Shown: piece after piece, positions 45,896-58,414 of the stretch
Layout: each line of letters begins with the position of its first letter
Position numbering within the stretch: position 1 is the first letter of the stretch
Assembly (NCBI RefSeq): GCF_032362555.1
Contig: NC_083515.1
Location: 2,205,001-2,269,000, forward strand
DNA from: Amyelois transitella
Taxonomy: Eukaryota > Arthropoda > Insecta > Lepidoptera > Pyralidae
Length of the DNA: 64,000 nt
Direction of reading: 5' to 3'
Notes under the pieces: generated by a model
The model's database searches: none
Told to the model about the DNA's origin: nothing
Seen by the model: only the letters and a program-made list of their open reading frames with translations
Program-made: the position numbers and the translations under genes

Positions 45896-45952
45896 TTTAT
45901 TAACAAAATCATATGAGGTAGACATGATTATCATCAAATGAAAAATAATAAA
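45896..45952. terminator. Overlapping poly(A) signals of NOL12 and NTHL1
   Basis: AATAAA on the plus strand at 45,947-45,952 would serve NOL12 (stop 45,774). Its reverse, TTTATT at 45,896-45,901, would serve NTHL1 (stop 46,026). The plus-strand signal lies beyond the minus-strand one, so the 3' UTRs should overlap by about 50 bp or more. Cleavage sites are inferred. Confidence 0.55.
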
Positions 45953-46025
45953 AGTACCTAACAATAACAACAAAAATTAAACTTAACACCAAGAAATTAA
46001 TACAAAATCTTATAATTTCATATTT

Positions 46026-49000
46026 CTAAACTAAAACTTTTTTTCTCTTTGATTCTTTTGTTTTATCAACTTTATTAGGTTCATCTATGGTAGCTTTGCT
46101 TCGTGGTGATTTTCGTTTTAATGGTGATTTCTTCACATTGTTTACCTCTAATGCTGAATCTTTACTACCATCCAGGACATTTTTTTTCTTTTTGTTTTCA
46201 ATGTTTACTGTTTGTACAACACTTTCACTTTCATTTTGTTTTTTAGAAATTATTGACGTTCCATCCTTTATGACATTTTGTTCTTCTGTTTCAACTGTCT
46301 CTACTTCAAAATTATCTTGTTTAACCATTTCTTTTTTAGACGGTTTTTGTGTGGGAGACTTGCCTATTTTAATCGCATTTTCTTTTTGCATTTCACTACG
46401 TCTACCTTCAAGTTTATCTTCTTTGGGTGTCTTCTGTTTAGGAGATTTTTTACCTTGCTGCAAACTTTTAGTTGGTACTTTGATATTTTGCATTTTTACA
46501 TCATTATTTTTGTGCAAATCTTTCTTTGATATCTTTGGCTTAGGAGATTTATCATTCTTTTCTTTTGTATGTTCCTTTAATTTTGTATCAACTTGAGTAG
46601 ATTCCTTTTTGGGTGTAGTCTTTTTTATTGGGACTTTATGAATTGAATTTTCAACAAATTCATCTTCCGAATTAACTTCTTCCTTAATTTCGAGTTTGAT
46701 AGGAGTTCTTTTACTTGGTGATTTCCTACCCTTACCGCTTGAAGGGCAAATGTCTCTGTTAAGACATTCATTGCAAAAAGGACTTATTGGTGTGCATATG
46801 GTTTGTCCAAAGCCAACCATAAGATGGTTGACTTCACTCCAAAGGTCTACTGGTAACCAGGATTCTAAGGCTTTCCTTGTATCTTCTGGCGTTGCTGTAG
46901 GTTTTTTCACCCATCCAATCCTATTGCTGATCCTGTGGACATGAGTGTCAACACCTGGAATTAAAAAAACAATATCTCTAATGCAATTCTTAACAGACAC
47001 TAACTGATTGTGTTGGTTAGTGCAAAAATTACTAGTGATATAATAGCGAAAGCTAGCCGTAGTACTTCCATTATCAGAAATTTTTCACAGGTGGGTTTTC
47101 TTGACAGTAACCACAGCAATACTTAGAAACACAGCAATACTTAGAAATGCTTGGAAACGAGTGTTGAATGAATTTCTAAACTGACTACAACTGACCTATG
47201 CCAGTAACTTTATTCCAAGCAACCTGCATGCAGATATGAGCCATTTTGGGGCCCACACCGGTGAGTTTGCACAGCTTCTCCACGGAGTCTGGTATGTCTC
47301 CGTTGTACTGCTCCTTCAATGTTTGTGTTGTCTTCTTTATGTACTTCACTTTAGTCTGGGAACATGAATAAGTTCTGGATAAAAAGTAGGCAATTTTTAA
47401 GTGGTATCTGGTTAAAGCTGCCTCTCATGATTCTGATATTTGATCAGGTTGCATGTCTCAAGTGTGAAGATTACATACCTTCCAAAATCCCACAGGGTAA
47501 ATCAACTGGCCAAGCTCTTCATCACTCATTTTCAGAATGTTGTCTATGGTTAGACCTCTAGCCCTCAGCCGCTCCATAGCTGCGAATGTGACCTGGTCTT
47601 TCGTCTGGCTGGAGAGCATCAATGAAATCAGACTTTGATATCTATAGACCTGTAGCAATAAATTGAATCAATATTAGTACATTCATAACTTTCTTATTTT
47701 TAACTCTATATAATAAGCTAAAAAAGTACTGTCAATTATAGAAAATTGTTTGATATGTTGTGTTATAATAACATAAATAAATACAAATATAAAGATTCAG
47801 CTATGAATACAACTTATTCCGTATCTCTTTTCTTCAGCGTACTATTCAACCAATTCTTCTATATATTTCCACCTAAGTCTATCAAAGGTTTTTCTGGTCC
47901 AGGTTATCCTGACATGGATTTTTATGTTGTCAGAGGGCTAATTTTACCTGCACTTATTAGCCATCTAATTTTGATGATGAAATCAACAAGAAAGCATATA
48001 CAAACTGGGTTTACTTATAAATAGGCGTTAATCCAAAGATACCTCTGGTGCCGCAGTGGCATCCATGTTCATGTGGCAGCCCATGGAGTCAACAGGTGCA
48101 TCTTTATTAGACCTCATAATTCTCAGGTTCACCATGAACTCTTCCCAATTTGCTGGCTCCCATAACCCTTTAGGACCCTTGAATAAAAAAAAAAATTACC
48201 TCCGGTGTCGCCTTTTTGTCTATGGAACTCTTACACCCCATAGAGTCAACAGGGGCATCGTGATTGGCTCTCATTATTCTTAGATTGATCAGAAAGTCTT
48301 TCCAGTTTGCGGGCTGCCAGGATCCTTGTGGTTCCTAGATTAAAGGTCTTAGATTTCAAGAAATTTATAATGAGTTGAATAGCTTGACTTTATGAAGCAA
48401 GAGAAGGAAGAGGACTATAATATTATGTACCAGAATTGAATTATTATAATTTTACTAAGAAGTTATAAATAATGGTGCATTAAATATTGTAATTACTTTT
48501 TATACAAATTACTATTTAATATAGAACCAAAGCAAATCTAGACTAGAAAAATTTGATCAAATTATCTAAAAATTGTGAAGTAGGCAAATCTTCTTTTTAT
48601 AGAAGAAAATATTTTTGTCATCCCAAACAATTAAGCAAGTGGCTGACAAACACTTTGCATATTAAGAAAGTTATTCTGAAAGTTTATTTCGCTTGTGTTT
48701 AAAAACCTTCCCAGTATATTCCACATAGACCTCCAGTCAGATCAGAGTTTGTATTCCTAGTAGAACCCTCACTTAAAAATAAGACCAAATTATGATCAAG
48801 GAATAAATTGCAGAATCTCAGCACTGCCCAATATTTCATAAAATATTAAAGGTCTATTCATATAATATACTATAATATTAAAGGTATATCTCACTTGTTT
48901 TTCAGGTGATGCTTTTTCAAATTCTATCTTAATGTGTGGTTTCTTTTCAAATTTGAACTTGCTCAGGTCTGGGAGACTGAAGCCATTATTATCCAGCGGA

Positions 49001-49107
49001 TCGTGTTCTTTTGTTCTCCTGGCTATCTCTTGTTCCTTCGCGGAACTTACAGCTTTATTGGTTTCTGTCGTCGTAACAGCCAAAGATTTTGTTTTACCGC
49101 GAGGCAT
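46026..49107 (-). CDS. NTHL1: NTHL1, endonuclease III-like DNA glycosylase/AP lyase, 535 aa
   Basis: This is a bifunctional base-excision-repair enzyme for oxidised pyrimidines. Exons are 1: 48,895-49,107; 2A: 48,200-48,334 or 2B: 48,043-48,177; 3: 47,479-47,649; 4: 47,196-47,355; 5: 46,026-46,954. The catalytic lysine is in [12 protein letters not shown] (about residue 133), the helix-hairpin-helix in [10 protein letters not shown], the catalytic aspartate in VDTHVHRI (about 229), and the 4Fe-4S cysteines at about 280, 287, 290 and 296 (C-X6-C-X2-C-X5-C). All key residues are present. Unusually, about 235 residues follow the cluster, rich in KSP/KSPKQK-like motifs and ending [10 protein letters not shown]; vertebrate NTHL1 ends soon after the cluster. 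I start at MPRGKTK; an upstream in-frame ATG at 49,155 is less likely. Confidence 0.93.
48043..48334 (-). other. NTHL1: Tandem duplicated NTHL1 exon 2 (2A and 2B), predicted mutually exclusive
   Basis: Exon 2A (48,200-48,334) and exon 2B (48,043-48,177) are each 135 nt, phase 0 to 0, with their own AG and GT borders. They encode versions of the same segment ([17 protein letters not shown] and [17 protein letters not shown], both then DAPVDSMGC), identical at about 28 of 45 residues. The 22 bp between them (48,178-48,199) are too few for a spliceosomal intron and would shift the frame if retained, so only one can be used per mRNA. Both frames are open. Confidence 0.85.
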
Positions 49108-49767
49108 TATAAAAATAGTTCTGAGTCTAAAGTAAATTCTTAACAAGGGTTTCAAAATATTTGATAATTATCTTTTTATTACGACGGTAAAATATTATGA
49201 ATTTCTAACAGTTTTGAAACTTCTGAGCTTTTTTCGAACTCTATTCCTATTACGCTTGTTTCCCATCCATCATTTCATATGCTGACATAGCGTTAGTTGA
49301 CCGAAATGACTTTGATGTGACATTTTCTTAAGCAAAGAAATTGACAAAGTAAATATAGCCTTGTCAACGTTTGCAAATAAGGGGTTGTAATAGGTTTGTG
49401 GTCCTGTGTTACGTCAATAGTTAGGATGAAATGACTATGATGGAACTTCATCTAAGTTAAAAATAAAGTAGTAACGCAATAAAAGACAGAACTCAAATAA
49501 GTAGAAGTAAATAAAGACTTAGGAATCTTAACTTTGGCGAGCTGGCAATGTCAATGTGCTTCGCCTAACTAGTTTAGCAAAAATAAATTTACTATACAAT
49601 TTTGCCGTCAAATCGTCAAAATAATTAAAAATGACATTGTGGTGTGATATGAAGTAGCCTAAGGAAATATCCAATTTATCCAATTTTGTATAAATTAAAA
49701 TTTGGGATAAGACAGTACCAACTAGATTAAATTTAAATTAAATAAACCAATACGATAGCCAAAAATA
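49108..49767. promoter_or_regulatory. Divergent promoter region of NTHL1 and EMC3
   Basis: The two start codons lie 660 bp apart, head to head. No TATA box or repeat family is evident; the sequence is AT-rich. Shared regulation is inferred from the arrangement alone. Confidence 0.45.
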
Positions 49768-52542
49768 ATGGCTGAGTTGCTTTTAGATCCAAACATTCGC
49801 TTATGGGTGTTTTTACCCATTGTTATCATCACCTTCTTGGTTGGAATCGTGAGACACTATGTGTCGCTCATTTTGTCCTCCCAAAAGAAAGTTGAGTTAC
49901 TGCAGATGCAGGACAGGTTAGTGTTATACAGTAAATCACAGTGATATATAGTAAATATTATCCAACAGGATAATAGGGCTCTTATGAGAAATTTTATCTT
50001 ACAACCGACCACATATACATATTTTCTTTTTCAGTCAAGTGATGATAAGAGCTCGTTTATTACGAGAGAATGGGAAATACCTACCCCGACAGTCTTTCGC
50101 GATGCGGCGCCACTGGTTCAACAATGAAGAGACTGGATATTTCAAAGTGCAGAAGCGGGCTGCTGCCTCTCAGGCGAGTTTTCTGATGATTTTTCACTTT
50201 AGTACACATGTAGTCATGTGTCATGTAGTAGTATTATCTAACCTCAGGGCAGGTTTTGTGTTACATCCATTATAAATTTTATAAAGCAGGTGTTTTGCCA
50301 TGTGGAATCTGGCACTTTAGGTTGGGACCACTTCATTTGTTCCTATGAATGTTGTAAAAGGCGGCTAAAGGAATGGCTAATAAACTTCTTGTAGATGATG
50401 AGCTAGAAACCTGTTACTATATGTATATATTTGAATTTCAATTTCATCACTTGGTCACACAGCTGAACATGGTCTTTAAGTATTTTCAAGATTGTTGGCT
50501 CTGTCTATGCGCAAGAGATACATACCTGATTATATGTAAGTAAGTACCATTGTTTTTACAGAACCCCATGACTGACCCCGCAATGATGACGGACATGTTG
50601 AAAGGCAATGTGACAAATGTGCTGCCAATGATTGTTATCGGAGGCTGGATCAACTGGATGTTCAGTGGATTTCTCACGAGTAAGTTTTGTAGCTTCCATG
50701 CTTGCTTGTCTTGTAGCAATAAAAAAAAAACATTGTGCCAATCAAGGGAAACACTAATGAACTTGCGAGTTAGCAACCTGTCACTATTTGAATTTTAATT
50801 CCATCGTGAAGCCATGCAGCTGAATACTAATATTTTAAAACTGAAGAATTTGTTTGTTTGTTTGAATGCACTAATCTCAGGAACTACTAGTTCCAATTGA
50901 AAAATTGTTTATGTGTTGAATAGACCATTTATCGAGGAAGGGTTAAGGCTATATAACATCACGCTGCAACTATTAGGAGGGAAGAAATAATGGAAAATGG
51001 GGAATTATTCATCCTTGAGGGCTTCAATGATGCCCAAAATAACTATTCCATGCGTACGAAGTCGCAGGCACAGCTAGTGATAGATAAAACACTTTATTGC
51101 ACCATAATAATTTAACATCAAGTCAACCTTTGGGTGGAAGGAGACCAAACAGGAAAATATAGCCTTTCAGTCATTACACAACTGTTGGGTCTGTCTACCC
51201 CGTAAGGGTTCTCCCTTAGGGGTAGACAGACAAAATTTGCATTCATACAACTATGATAGTTGTATGCATGCAAATTTTGTCTGTCTTGATAATGTCTTCT
51301 TTAAAGCAATTGTGTCTAGTCCACCCTGGTTATTTCTGTCAGTGCTGTTCCTCCAATGTCGTTTTACAATTCATGTCACAAAAAAATATTTGTCAATAAT
51401 TTTAAAATTCTTTGGAGAGCATGTCCCATCCATCTATACCTTGCCATCATCAATACGTATCACTTATTAGTGATGTCGCCGGTGGGCGTTGACATGTTTC
51501 ACACAGTTTAATAACTTCTACAGATGTCATTATTATCATTTATAATTTAATTGTTCTCTTTCCAAATAATTTTTTTCTCATTTTTAATTTTTTTTTACTA
51601 TTTCATTTCTGACCTACTCATAGTCGCCATCTTTACGACTGTAATGATTTTTCAGCCAAAGTGCCATTCCCACTGACTCTCCGCTTCAAGCCCATGTTGC
51701 AGCGGGGCGTGGAACTGGCGTACCTGGACGCGTCCTGGGTGTCATCAGCGTCGTGGTATTTCCTCAATGTGTTTGGATTGCGCACCATCTACACCCTTGT
51801 GCTCGGGGAGAATAATGGTAAGAACACTCCAGCAGCCTTCTTTATTTATCTATTACCCGCAACTTGTCCTGCGTGAATTAGCATTTGCAGATGTAGATAA
51901 AAATACAGGTTTTTCGTAAATTCCATGGGAACTTTAGTTCTTGTTGGGATAAAAAGTACCTTATGCCCTTCTCCGGATAATTATATGTACGCAAAATTAA
52001 ATACAATAAATCAAAATGACTTTCGCAATTATACCTAACTAGCGACCCGCCCCGGCTTCGCACGGGTGCAAAATTCGGAAAAAATTATACATAAAAACCT
52101 TCCTCTTGAATCACTCTACCTGTTACAAAAAACCGCATCAAAATCCGTTGCGTAATTTTAAAGATTTAAGCATACGGACAAACAGACTAAAATAGCGACT
52201 TTGTTTTATACTATGTAGTGATATAACATAACACAAGTCTCGAACTTGTTTTGGGGCTAACTTAATATGTCAATTTTATCCGTATATAATAGGTAATTAT
52301 TTGCAAAACTAGAGTACAAGAATTTATATCCGCCCACATTGCTAATTTAATTTTTGCCTACAGCCGCTGACCAGTCTAAGATAATGCAAGAGCAAATGTC
52401 TGGGGCCGCAATGGCCATGCCCCAAGACCCAAAGGCTGCGTTCAAGGCTGAGTGGGAAGCCCTGGAGATCACTGAACACAAGTGGGCCGTTGCCACGGCC
52501 GAGGCTGATTTACTTGCAAGCGCTGCCGAAGCGAAATCTTAA
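49768..52542 (+). CDS. EMC3: EMC3, ER membrane protein complex subunit 3, 248 aa
   Basis: EMC3 is the Oxa1/YidC-like core subunit of the ER membrane complex, which inserts tail-anchored and multipass membrane proteins. Exons are 49,768-49,916, 50,035-50,173, 50,562-50,679, 51,656-51,817 and 52,364-52,542. The start [20 protein letters not shown] begins the first membrane helix. The cytosolic loop has [20 protein letters not shown], then [16 protein letters not shown] and the second helix [38 protein letters not shown] precedes a third helix near [13 protein letters not shown]. Length is close to the human 261. Intron 2 has a GC donor (CAG|GCGAGT). Phases agree. Confidence 0.95.
51190..51286. 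repeat. Two adjoining hairpins in EMC3 intron 3
   Basis: The first hairpin (51,190-51,230) pairs TCTGTCTACCCC...AAGGG with CCCTTAGGGGTAGACAGA. The second (51,224-51,286) pairs AGACAGACAAAATTTGCA and CATACAACTAT with their complements. They share the AGACAGA segment, so the folds compete. The first arm is an R1 fragment. Confidence 0.65.
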
Positions 52543-54458
52543 CTATTGAGTTGAGTTTTCGGGTTATGGTGAACAAATAGGTAGTTGAATTTGTTGTGTA
52601 AGTGTGGATGGATGTTAATTTATGTGTTAAGATAAATATACATATAATGTAACTTAATGTGTTTTTTTTAATCAAGTGGTGAAGGGTCCCATACATCTCA
52701 ATGCGCGTGATGCGTTCTGCTAACGAATGTTAGGTTTATCCTTTAGATCTCAAAATTTATGGATAGAAAGGGTAGTCAGGCTTCTAAAAACAGGTGTGTG
52801 ATAAGAACGTTAAGGTAACGGTATGGGACTGAACAGAGCTAATAGAGAATCAAGAATGGGTGCGGTGTTAGAGTAAGCGAGAGCAGCGCACTCTTTCGGT
52901 TCAGCCCTTTCAAATCGGCGTACTTACGTAGACTTAAGTCGCGTTTCGCCTAAATGTCAAATTGATTGGCTCTGTTCCCAAAATAGTGTTTCGTCTATTT
53001 AGCAATTTGACAAATTCATTTGGTGGAAGGACTCTCTCATAAGAGAAAAATTCTAAATCTATTGTTCTTTACCTATAATATCTCAGTTTAGTTCAGAGGT
53101 TTGACTAAGAACACCACATTGCAGTAAGTCTTATCTGTTGCTTATATTTTGCATGAATAATATTTAAATCAGTACTTCTTACCATTCATGGAAGTGATAG
53201 TCTTCCATGAAATAATTAAACCTTTTTGAATAAATAAAACAGCATTCGCATTCAAAACGTTTATTTAATGCAAATTTATTGAGTATATACAATGACTTAT
53301 CATACAAACGCAGTAACAAAGGGCTTACAAATGCTTATTGCTGGCGTAGGTTAAGGGCCACAACTTTGTATCATATCAGCGTTACGATTAGGCACTGGGT
53401 TAGTGGTTATACATCTAAAATCTGCACGATTAACTTATTTTGGTAATTAAACCGACAAAGAAAACATTATTTTCAAAAAAATACCTCTGATGTTAAAATA
53501 CGTCATGAATCTTTCTTAAAATTGTATCTCTGTATAATTTAAGTTTTTGGCGGCTTCTATACGATCTTCAACCTGCGCAAGCGCCATTTTGGTTAATCTT
53601 ATTTTCTGGATATTGTATAAAAATTATGTTTTAACACAATAAAATTATGTTGCGCATACACTATTTAATTGAAAATAAACGAATAAATAAATATTACATG
53701 TTAATACAAGTTAAATGGATCAAATTAAGAAACTTTAATTTCATTAAATGAAATGTGTAAAAGTGCCTGCCAAGGCCAATTTTGTTATTTCACAGGGCAT
53801 AGGTATTGTCATTGAAAATTTAATCTAACGAATATTTTCGATAATTTAAATTTATAACAATTTAATATATTCACTAGCATGATTTACTAAGGCTTAATTA
53901 TGATTTGTACACTATGTAGGTAGTGACCATTTCCTGCTACACTAAACCATGAAATAAACCACCAAAATGATATAAAACTTTAAACTGTATCATTATTTAA
54001 ACATGAAGACAAGACGGCACTTAGCGCCACGTATAAATACACCCTTCATCGCTAGACGTCTTCACCCTTATTACCTAAACAGAGCCAACAGTCTTTAAAA
54101 CAACTGAAAGGCCTCGTTCAGCTCATAGAATATCGTAACTGGGCGTAAATCGGACAATGGATATAGCGACGTACAGCCGCATGCAAAAAAACATTACCCC
54201 CTTTAAATACAAACCAAAACCAATAGTGAATCAAGTTTACTCGCAGGTGACTGTATATTTGAAGGCATATACCCCCCTATAGCGTTATATGGCCAAGGTT
54301 TACGTACCCGACTGTACATATTGCAGTGGTAGGTGAAAACAGTAGGTAATAAATAATAACAACAATCGTATTGATTCCGACGCCTCTCTATTGGTGTTGC
54401 CATAATCAAAGTTGCATAAAAGATACCTATCACCTCGCATTAAGCATAATACCGTTGG
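52543..54458. other. Convergent 3' region between EMC3 and DRG1
   Basis: There is no coding sequence I can support. Poly(A) signals of both genes cluster at 53,229-53,265: AATAAA at 53,229 and 53,233 on the plus strand, and TTTATT (AATAAA on the minus strand) at 53,260-53,265 with another at 53,275. This suggests 3' UTRs of about 0.7 kb (EMC3) and 1.2 kb (DRG1) that meet or overlap here. A short R1 fragment is near 54,070-54,125. Confidence 0.5.
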
Positions 54459-57400
54459 TTATTTCTTGATGAGCTGCACCACGTCCTCGTCTTGTACGGT
54501 GTGACCGAGTCCCACCCGCTGAGGGCTGTACTTGGTGCTCGTGCCCCAAACCAGGGCATATTTCAGTTGAGCCGCCAATGAACGGTGGATCGCGTGACAA
54601 ACGTGCTCGATCGTCACGCCCTGAAAATTAATGTTGGAATGAAAAAGTGGTAATCGAAACGCTTTAGTTTTTAATTCATTCGTTAGGTGTAGTTTTGGTT
54701 ATTAACGGAAGGAGACTGATTCATCAATCAACTAGTATGTATATTTCTCGCAAGAGTTAACAAAAGTACTTCTATCACTACATAGTATAAAACAAAGTCG
54801 CTATTTTAGTCTGTTTGTCTGTATGCCTAAATCTTTAAAATTACGCAACGGATTTTGATGCGGTTTTTTGTAACAGGTAGAGTGATTCGAGAGGAAGGTT
54901 TTTATGTATATTTTTTTCCGAATTTTGCACCCGTGCGAAGCCGTGGTCGCTAGTAACCTATAAATTTTTTTTTTTCGTTTACGCCAATACAGAGAAACGG
55001 ACTGATATTTATTTTTGAGATTCCTTGTATGGAGAAAATTTAATGGCTGTAGAGAAATATAGTTCCATGTATTAATAGTATTAGTATCTGGTGTAGTCAA
55101 CCACACATCATCTGGTGGAGTACTGGATACCTGGTCTGGTGGTGAATATCTTCCCTTTGCGACGTTCAATCTAGAAACTTTACTCGTGCTTAATAAATAA
55201 TGATGACTCGCTTATCTTCTAAATATTACTCCATCCTCAAGTTAAACCACTCCACTCAACTCTTCTAAATATTATTCCGTCCTTAAGTTTAACCACTCCA
55301 TTCAACTCTATCATCTTATAAGGACAATTCCTATTAACACCTTTTGATGGAGACTCACCCTCCTAAGTATAAGTCCATCGTCGAAGTCCGGCGGCTGGCC
55401 CGGCTTCTTGGTGTACACGCGGATCAGAGACAGGTACTCCCACAGTGTCTCCAGGAGGTAGTCCAGGTTCAGCTTCATGTTACAACTGGAAACGATATTT
55501 ATATATAAAAACGAGAAAAGTTAGGATGGCGAATACAGGTTACAGACCCCAAGATCTGAAGAATGAAAGTGATATGGTGCAGCAGTAGCAGTTTAAAAGA
55601 GTTGGGTACCACAAAAATTGTATCAACCATTATTCTATTAAATTTAAGTTAATTTCACATGGCGCAGTCGGAATGATGTTTTCAATGGCGCAGTCGGTAG
55701 GCAGTTTTTAATGGTTTAGTTGGTAAGATTTCAGACCACCTCCGTAGTATGGCACGGGCGTTTTTGTCGCGCGAAAAACTAAAGCTGTTTCGCTTTTTAT
55801 TATGAAGTTCAACAGAACCGCGGTAAAAACGGCGTAGCGCGTGCCTTGTTATGGAGGTGGTCTGAACCTGAAGTCTGAAGGAACCCGTGTTACCTGACGA
55901 CCACTGAGTTGGGCTCCCTGGCTATCCGGTCCACCTCCTGTATGGAGATCTGATCGATCTTGTTGTACACGTATATGCACGGCAAGTACACCCTGTTGGC
56001 CAGGATCACGTCTATCAGCTCGTCCGCTGTGCAGTCTTCACGGAATAGCACCTGCGAATTAACATTTAAACATTATAATGAATATAACAAGATAAATTAC
56101 TGATATTTTTTTTATATCATATTTTCAATGAGGTTTTAATCACTTGGTGTAACTATGCCAGCCTCAAAGGGAACTTCACAGTGAAAAGCTGTCATCTCAC
56201 AAAGAGTTCCGCTCTGTGTTCACGGCTCTTCAGAACAAACAAATTGATGTTGCCTTGTGACAATGGCTCACACAACGTAAATTTAAGTCCGCTATTGGCC
56301 AGAGGAATACTGTGTAGAAGTTTGTTTTTCTACATCTTTACACTGGCCACATTCCAGCAAAACATGGAGTACGTCTTCAGTTTGCTCATAATTGGATCTG
56401 TCAGTTCTGGTTAATTTCATTAAATGATAAAACTTGTTCACTGGAATGTGATCAGATAATTGCAAAAGCAGCCACCAAAAGTTCTTTAGAACAGCTAGCA
56501 CAATCAAACCAAGGCACCAGGCTGGAGAGCCAAAGAACATACCTCGGCATTGAATATTTTATACTCGTGTAGTATCATTTGCACCATCTTCTCGTCGACC
56601 TTGGTGAGCTGGCACGTCGAGTTGAACGAGAGTCCACCGCCTTTCTTCACCTGGGTATGAAGAAATTCCGTTTTTTTAGTGTTCTTTGGCAATTGAATTC
56701 TTGACACGATTTAGAATTATTACTATTATTCAGCGACCCGCCCCGGCTCCGCACGGCTATCCGTGCTGTATCCGTTTATAGACAAAAACAGAAACCCACT
56801 TTCCAACATTTCAAAGAGAAACAAAATCCGTCCACTACTTTCTGGGATTAGCGCAAACATACAGACAGAGAAACAAGAGGGACTTTATAATATGTAGTGA
56901 TTAGCATTTTGCTATTATATATATATATATTTGAGATTCTGTGATAATTGGCATAGCCAACTAACCTTAAAATATATGTTAGGCTTGTTCTTGTTGAGCC
57001 GAATCCCAACACTTTCCAGCTCCTTCTCCAACAGTTGGCGATGCACGTACGGCTTGGTGGCGTCCAACATCATTAGAACGAGATCTGCTGTCCGGGCCAC
57101 GGCTATAACCTGGGAAGACATACGTAAATTTTTTATTTTCATTAAATTCACTATCTATACTTATTAAGTTTTCTCAGATTCATCCTATATTGTGTTTGGA
57201 ACACCTTTTATAGTAATTATATTTCATTAATGCATTTCCTTAAAAAAGGTGAGTAAAGTGTCTTATGTCTTATATAAATGTGTATGTTACTTTATATCAT
57301 TTCTGCATTTCATTGAAACAGCAGAGTAACATTTTTTAATACAATCCTTAAAACAGTTTGTTTTTCTTTCCCACAAAACGGCATGTGCAATTCAGTATTT

Positions 57401-58414
57401 GATAAAGGGACGATATTAAACGACCAGCTTACCTGTCTCCCTCTGCCCTTGCCCTGGGCAGCACCTTCAATGATTCCAGGCAGATCCAACAGCTGAATGT
57501 TGGCTCCCTTGTACTCTATCACACCGGGGATGCATGTCAACGTAGTGAACTCATAGTTGGCTGCCTCAGAGTGTGTGTGCGTCAGTGTAGACAGCAATGT
57601 TGACTGGATTTGAAATAATGAGATTGGACTTAAGGCATATTGTTAAAAAGTTCAGTTCAAAATGTCATCTCTAAATGAAAAGTATATTTTATCCAGTAGT
57701 TTTATTACTTAAATTTAATTGACAATACATAGTAGTAGGTACAAGTTTATTATATACATCAGCTGAAAGTTGTTTGTGTATACATAAACTGGCCAACAAG
57801 CTGTTACTATGTGAATCTCAATTACATCATCAAAGTTGAGTTTAATACACAATTTCAGTAATAAAATAAAATTTAAGACAATATATTGTGCAATATTCTT
57901 ATCTTGATGTTATTAGAAAAATTAGTCCTTTTTTCATATAGGTACATTGAGAACTGGTTATAGGACAATTTGTAACCTCACCTTACCAACAGAAGGAAAA
58001 CCAATTAATGCAACTCTCGCATCACCAGACTTGAGGACATCAAACCCTTCTCCTTTATCACCCCCCTTTTTAGACGGTTCCAATAACTGCGAGCGATATT
58101 TGGCTAATTTTGCTTTAAGCAGCCCCAAGTGGTACTCAGTTGCTGTGAAAAAAATAATATTATGTTACGGTCATTATTGATAAAGGTTTTATGAATATTC
58201 CGTTTGTAAAACAAACAAAAACCGGCTAAGTATGCAGGTACTTAAATATTTATATCAAAATAGTTGAGGCGCAAAGATATTAACTTAGCAATTAAGTAGT
58301 TAAACTGAATAGCTATACTTTATAATAGTTAAAAGAATTTTGTTTCTTACCTTTATTCTTTTGAGTCCTAGCTATTTCTTTTTCGATTTCAGATATCTTT
58401 TCCAAGATTCCCAT
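54459..58414 (-). CDS. DRG1: DRG1, developmentally regulated GTP-binding protein 1, 364 aa
   Basis: This is an Obg-family GTPase of the cytoplasm, associated with ribosomes and translation and normally stabilised by a DFRP1-type partner. Exons are 58,351-58,414, 57,982-58,142, 57,433-57,603, 56,966-57,109, 56,543-56,650, 55,894-56,051, 55,359-55,485 and 54,459-54,620. The start is [21 protein letters not shown] motifs are GFPSVGKST (P-loop, split between exons 2 and 3), the [10 protein letters not shown] switch II with GKGRGRQV, and NKID; the S6-insert region has [16 protein letters not shown] domain occupies the C-terminus ([20 protein letters not shown] to [13 protein letters not shown]). 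Length 364 matches the human 367. All phases agree. Confidence 0.97.
55731..55865. mobile_element. Short MITE with ~26-bp inverted ends
   Basis: The left end TCAGACCACCTCCGTAGTAT is mirrored by the right end ATGGAGGTGGTCTGA with few mismatches over about 26 bp. The 135-bp element lies in DRG1 intron 6, about 28 bp from the exon 6 donor. A related, less complete sequence is at 36,281-36,413, sharing the GATAAAAACGGCGTTGCGCG-like core. Confidence 0.75.

Noticed and set aside
49105-49155. Upstream start for NTHL1 at 49,155.
   Set aside because: It adds only MKPLLRIYFRLRTIFI, which could be a mitochondrial presequence, but MPRGKTK is more typical and the extension cannot be judged without a transcript.
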